Positions 5,003-7,084 of a DNA stretch of 7,084 bases are shown here, piece by piece. Source of the stretch: Methanobacteriota archaeon (GTDB taxonomy: Archaea > Hydrothermarchaeota > Hydrothermarchaeia > Hydrothermarchaeales > JACQPM01); contig JACQPM010000125.1 of assembly GCA_016207475.1 (NCBI GenBank), forward strand, positions 1 through 7,084, written 5' to 3'. A program made the position numbers and the translations under genes. Numbering within the stretch: the stretch's first letter is position 1; each line of letters starts with the position of its first letter. The notes under the pieces are model-generated. The model worked only from the letters and a program-made list of their open reading frames with translations. It ran no database searches and was not told the DNA's origin.

Positions 5003-5809
5003 ATGAAGGCCCAGCTCTCCCTCACGCCGGCGGAGGCCAAGAGGCTCATAGCGAAGGGAGTGCGGAGGCACTCCTGGGTGGAGAGGGCCCTGCGGGAGGG
5101 CATAATAGCCGTGGCCGTGGGCACCACCAACGCCTACGTCCTGGAGGAGCTCCTGGGGAGGCGGATCGAGAAGGAGCGGTACGTGGCAGGCTTCATCGAC
5201 GGCGAGGGGACCTGCGTCGTACCTGGGGAGGCGAGGCTCCAGGGAAGGGTCCTGGAGAGCGGGGTGGAGCGGGAGGCCGAGATGGGTGAGGCGGTCCGTC
5301 GTATGGGCCCCAACGACGTCTTCATAAAAGGAGCAAATGCGCTGGACGCCCAGGGCGTGGCTGGGGTGCTGCTCGCCAGCGAGACGGGAGGGACCATCGG
5401 TGCGGTCCTGGGCACCATCAAGGCCCGGGGGGTGAGGCTCATCATCCCGGTGGGGCTGGAGAAGCTCATCCCGGGGTCCGTAGGCGATGCCTCCCAATTG
5501 GCCGGCATATACGGGATGGACTACTCCGCGGGGGTGCCGGTGGGGCTGATGCCAGTCCATGGGGAAGTCGTCACGGAGGTGGAGGCCTTCCAGTTGCTGA
5601 CCGGCGCCAAGGCCGTACCCATAGGCTCCGGCGGGATGGGGAGCGGCGCAGGGACGAAGACCTTCGTGGTCATGGGCAGCGAAGAAGAGGTGAAGAGGGC
5701 CATCGCCCTGGTGGAAGGGATAAATGGGGAGAGGGAGCTGGAGCCCATCCGGGGGGACTGCGGCAGATGCGTCTATAACAACTGCCCCAGGAGCGGGAGG
5801 CGGAGATGA
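5003..5809 (+). CDS. Conserved-looking protein of unknown function with C-terminal Cys cluster
   Basis: A 268-aa soluble protein that I do not recognise with certainty. Visible features: an N-terminal segment with GTTNAYVLEELLG (40-52); GFIDGEGTCVVPGE (63-76); then NDVFIKGANALDAQGVAGVLL (begins 104) leading into SETGGTIGAVLGTIKARG and a hydrophobic strand LIIPVGLEKLIPGSVGD (146-162); a glycine-rich loop IGSGGMGSGAGTK (207-219); and a C-terminal C-x2-C-x4-C cluster at C253, C256 and C261 followed by a basic tail. The DVFIKGANALD segment recalls the D-x-VF-x-GAD motif of the NagB/RpiA/DeoR-like fold, suggesting a sugar- or nucleotide-binding domain, but this is only a resemblance. The cysteines could bind zinc or an iron-sulfur cluster. 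It starts an operon with kae1 (3 bp gap) behind a leaderless-type promoter; a link to tRNA modification is possible but unproven. The coding call itself is firm. Confidence 0.85.
   Translation: MKAQLSLTPAEAKRLIAKGVRRHSWVERALREGIIAVAVGTTNAYVLEELLGRRIEKERYVAGFIDGEGTCVVPGEARLQGRVLESGVEREAEMGEAVRRMGPNDVFIKGANALDAQGVAGVLLASETGGTIGAVLGTIKARGVRLIIPVGLEKLIPGSVGDASQLAGIYGMDYSAGVPVGLMPVHGEVVTEVEAFQLLTGAKAVPIGSGGMGSGAGTKTFVVMGSEEEVKRAIALVEGINGERELEPIRGDCGRCVYNNCPRSGRRR
5802..5809 (+). promoter_or_regulatory. Ribosome binding site for kae1 overlapping the upstream stop codon
   Basis: GGAGATGA differs by one base from GGAGGTGA, lies three bases before the ATG at 5813, and its last three bases are the TGA stop of the preceding gene. 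This layout suggests translational coupling of the two genes. Confidence 0.55.
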
Positions 5810-5812
5810 GGC

Positions 5813-6784
5813 ATGTACTGCCTGGGGATCGAGGGGACGGCTGAGAAGCTGGGGATTGGGATCGTCTCTTCCGAGGGCGCGGTCCTGGCCAACGTGACGG
5901 AGTACCAGCCCCTCACCAGGGGGATCCACCCCAGGGAGGCCGCCCAGCACCACGCCGAGAAGATGCGCAGCTGCATCAAGGCCGCCACGAAAGAGGCGGG
6001 GATGGGCCTCCGGGAGACGGGCCTGGTGGCCTTCTCCCAGGGTCCGGGCCTGGGCCCCTGCCTGAGGGTGGCGGCCGTCTCGGCCAGGACGATAGCCCTA
6101 CGGTACGGCCTCCCCATCATAGGCGTGAATCACTGCATCGCCCACGTGGAGGGGGGGAGGCTCTTCACCAAGGGCGAGGACCCCCTCACCCTCTACGTCT
6201 CTGGGGGCAACACCCAGGTGATAGCCTATGCCGATGGGCGGTACAGAGTTTTCGGGGAGACTCTGGACATAGCCGTTGGTAACTGCCTGGATCAGTTCGC
6301 CAGGGGGGCAGACCTGAAGGTCCCGGGGGGCCCCATCGTGGAGCAGCTGGCAGCTCAGGGCGATTACTTCCCCCTGCCCTACGTGGTCAAGGGGATGGAC
6401 CTGAGCTTCTCGGGCCTCCTGACGGCCGCCCTGGAGGCCACCAAGGGCCACAGGATCGAGGACGTCTGCAGGAGCCTCCAGGAGACGGCCTTCTCAATGC
6501 TCGTGGAGGTGACGGAGCGGGCGTTGGCCCAGACGCGCAAAAAGGAGGTCATGCTGGTAGGGGGCGTAGGCGTGAACAGGAGGCTCCAGGAGATGCTCGC
6601 CTCCATGGCCGACGAGCACGGCGTCAGGCTGCTCCTCCCCCCCAGGGAGGTGATGGGGGACAACGGGGTTATGATCGCGTGGCTGGGGCTCCTCATGCAC
6701 AACGCAGGGATGCGGCAGAGGCTGGAGGAGACGGCCGTGAGGCAGAGGTACAGGACCGACGAGGTCGAGGTGCTCTGGCGCTAG
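5813..6784 (+). CDS. kae1: Kae1, tRNA N6-threonylcarbamoyladenosine (t6A) synthesis protein
   Basis: Catalytic ASKHA-fold subunit of the archaeal KEOPS complex, which transfers threonylcarbamoyl from TC-AMP (made by Sua5/YrdC) to A37 of ANN-decoding tRNAs. It has 323 aa, the normal length for a stand-alone archaeal Kae1. Motifs in order: IHPREAAQHHAEK (38-50); QGPGLGPCLRV (76-86); metal-binding NHCIAH (H107, H111); LYVSGGNTQ (127-135); GETLDIAVGNCLDQFAR (148-164); DLSFSGLLTAA (196-206); LVGGVGVNRRLQEML (248-262); MGDNGVMIAW (281-290, D283 metal ligand); and a C-terminal RTDEVEV that closes the domain. The residue before GDNG is Met where many homologues, as I recall, have Cys. Many euryarchaea fuse Kae1 to the Bud32 kinase; here the protein stops at the end of the Kae1 domain and no kinase follows, so Bud32 must be encoded elsewhere. 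Second gene after the unknown 268-aa protein. Firm identification. Confidence 0.96.
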   Translation: MYCLGIEGTAEKLGIGIVSSEGAVLANVTEYQPLTRGIHPREAAQHHAEKMRSCIKAATKEAGMGLRETGLVAFSQGPGLGPCLRVAAVSARTIALRYGLPIIGVNHCIAHVEGGRLFTKGEDPLTLYVSGGNTQVIAYADGRYRVFGETLDIAVGNCLDQFARGADLKVPGGPIVEQLAAQGDYFPLPYVVKGMDLSFSGLLTAALEATKGHRIEDVCRSLQETAFSMLVEVTERALAQTRKKEVMLVGGVGVNRRLQEMLASMADEHGVRLLLPPREVMGDNGVMIAWLGLLMHNAGMRQRLEETAVRQRYRTDEVEVLWR

Positions 6785-7084
6785 CTATCTCTCCCTCATC
6801 AGGCCCTTGAGAAGGCCGTCGAAGACCTCCAGCAGGTCGAGCCCCTTACTGTCCAGCCGGTAGATCCCTCTGGAGCCGCGGATGAGGGACAGCTTCTTCA
6901 ACCTGTTGAGGTGAAAGTCGAGGGCACCTCCCTTCTTCCCGAAGATCTCGGCGAGGGCGGCGTACTTCACCCCGTCCGCCAAGTGCTCCTTGAGGAGCCT
7001 GAGGATCTTGACCCGGACGGGGTGTGCTATGGCGTCGAGGACCTCTATGACCTCGTCTTCAAAGATGTTCTTCTCGCCCTTTCC
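6785..7084 (-). CDS. ArsR-like winged-helix transcriptional regulator (partial, N-terminus cut by window edge)
   Basis: The minus-strand frame is open from the right edge to a TAG at 6785-6787, giving 99 visible residues. An in-frame GTG after AHPVRVKILRLLKEHLAD is not a likely start, because it would cut through the fold and discard the first helices. The visible order is typical of archaeal ArsR-type HTH proteins: a lead helix EDEVIEVLDAIAHPVRVKILRLLKE (9-33), a helix with KYAALAEIFG (40-49), a recognition helix GGALDFHLNRLKKLSLI (52-68), a wing RGSRGIYRLDSKG (69-81) and a C-terminal helix that in this family often mediates dimerisation. No cysteine metal site is visible in the part seen. 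The ligand and target genes are unknown. Convergent with kae1; the two stop codons abut. Confidence 0.85.
   Translation of the reverse strand, partial: GKGEKNIFEDEVIEVLDAIAHPVRVKILRLLKEHLADGVKYAALAEIFGKKGGALDFHLNRLKKLSLIRGSRGIYRLDSKGLDLLEVFDGLLKGLMRER

Noticed and set aside
4991..5953. 320-codon minus-strand open frame
   Set aside because: It spans the promoter, the unknown gene and the start of kae1 in antisense; its translation is rich in His, Pro and Gly, typical of a shadow frame.
1..7084. CRISPR array, tRNA/rRNA genes, insertion sequences, phage or defence genes
   Set aside because: I found no regularly spaced repeats, no cloverleaf-type sequence, and no transposase, integrase or Cas-like motifs on either strand.

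Overview
The window is a stretch of archaeal chromosome, GC-rich apart from one AT-rich gap. The archaeal assignment rests on a PolD small subunit, an Orc1/Cdc6 initiator and a Kae1-type t6A protein, together with archaeal promoters (TATA boxes, one apparently leaderless start, GAGGTG ribosome sites). PolD rules out a bacterium and argues against Thermoproteota (Crenarchaeota). A euryarchaeote-like lineage is likely, and frequent AGG arginine codons would suit a thermophile, but I cannot name the organism.

Left part (1-2647, minus strand): orc1/cdc6 is followed after 28 bp by the DP1 subunit of DNA polymerase D, which runs off the left edge. This replication pair is known beside the replication origin in Pyrococcus. 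Upstream of orc1 lies a roughly 380-bp gene-free gap (2648-3027). Bases 2701-3000 are about 37% GC by my count and 2881-3000 about 30%. The gap holds several boxes resembling archaeal origin recognition boxes (ORBs). The best lies at 3001-3021 and has an ORB-like core followed by a G-string. A partly matching inverted copy at 2859-2872 sits on the other side of the most AT-rich part. I read the gap as a candidate oriC.

Middle (3028-4885, minus strand): a two-gene unit made of a small membrane protein with two tandem DUF350-like repeats and, 10 bp downstream, a CpaF/TadA/VirB11-like secretion or pilus ATPase. No platform protein (TadC/ArlJ-like), pilin or prepilin peptidase is in view, so the partner and function are open.

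Right part (5003-6784, plus strand): a short divergent intergenic region carries one promoter in each direction. It leads into an unrecognised 268-aa protein with a C-terminal cysteine cluster, followed 3 bp later by the stand-alone tRNA t6A protein Kae1. A convergent ArsR-like winged-helix regulator, cut by the right edge, ends exactly where kae1 ends.

No tRNA, rRNA, CRISPR array, transposase or integrase was seen. The parts most worth following up are the candidate origin, the ATPase/DUF350 pair, and the unknown gene coupled to kae1.
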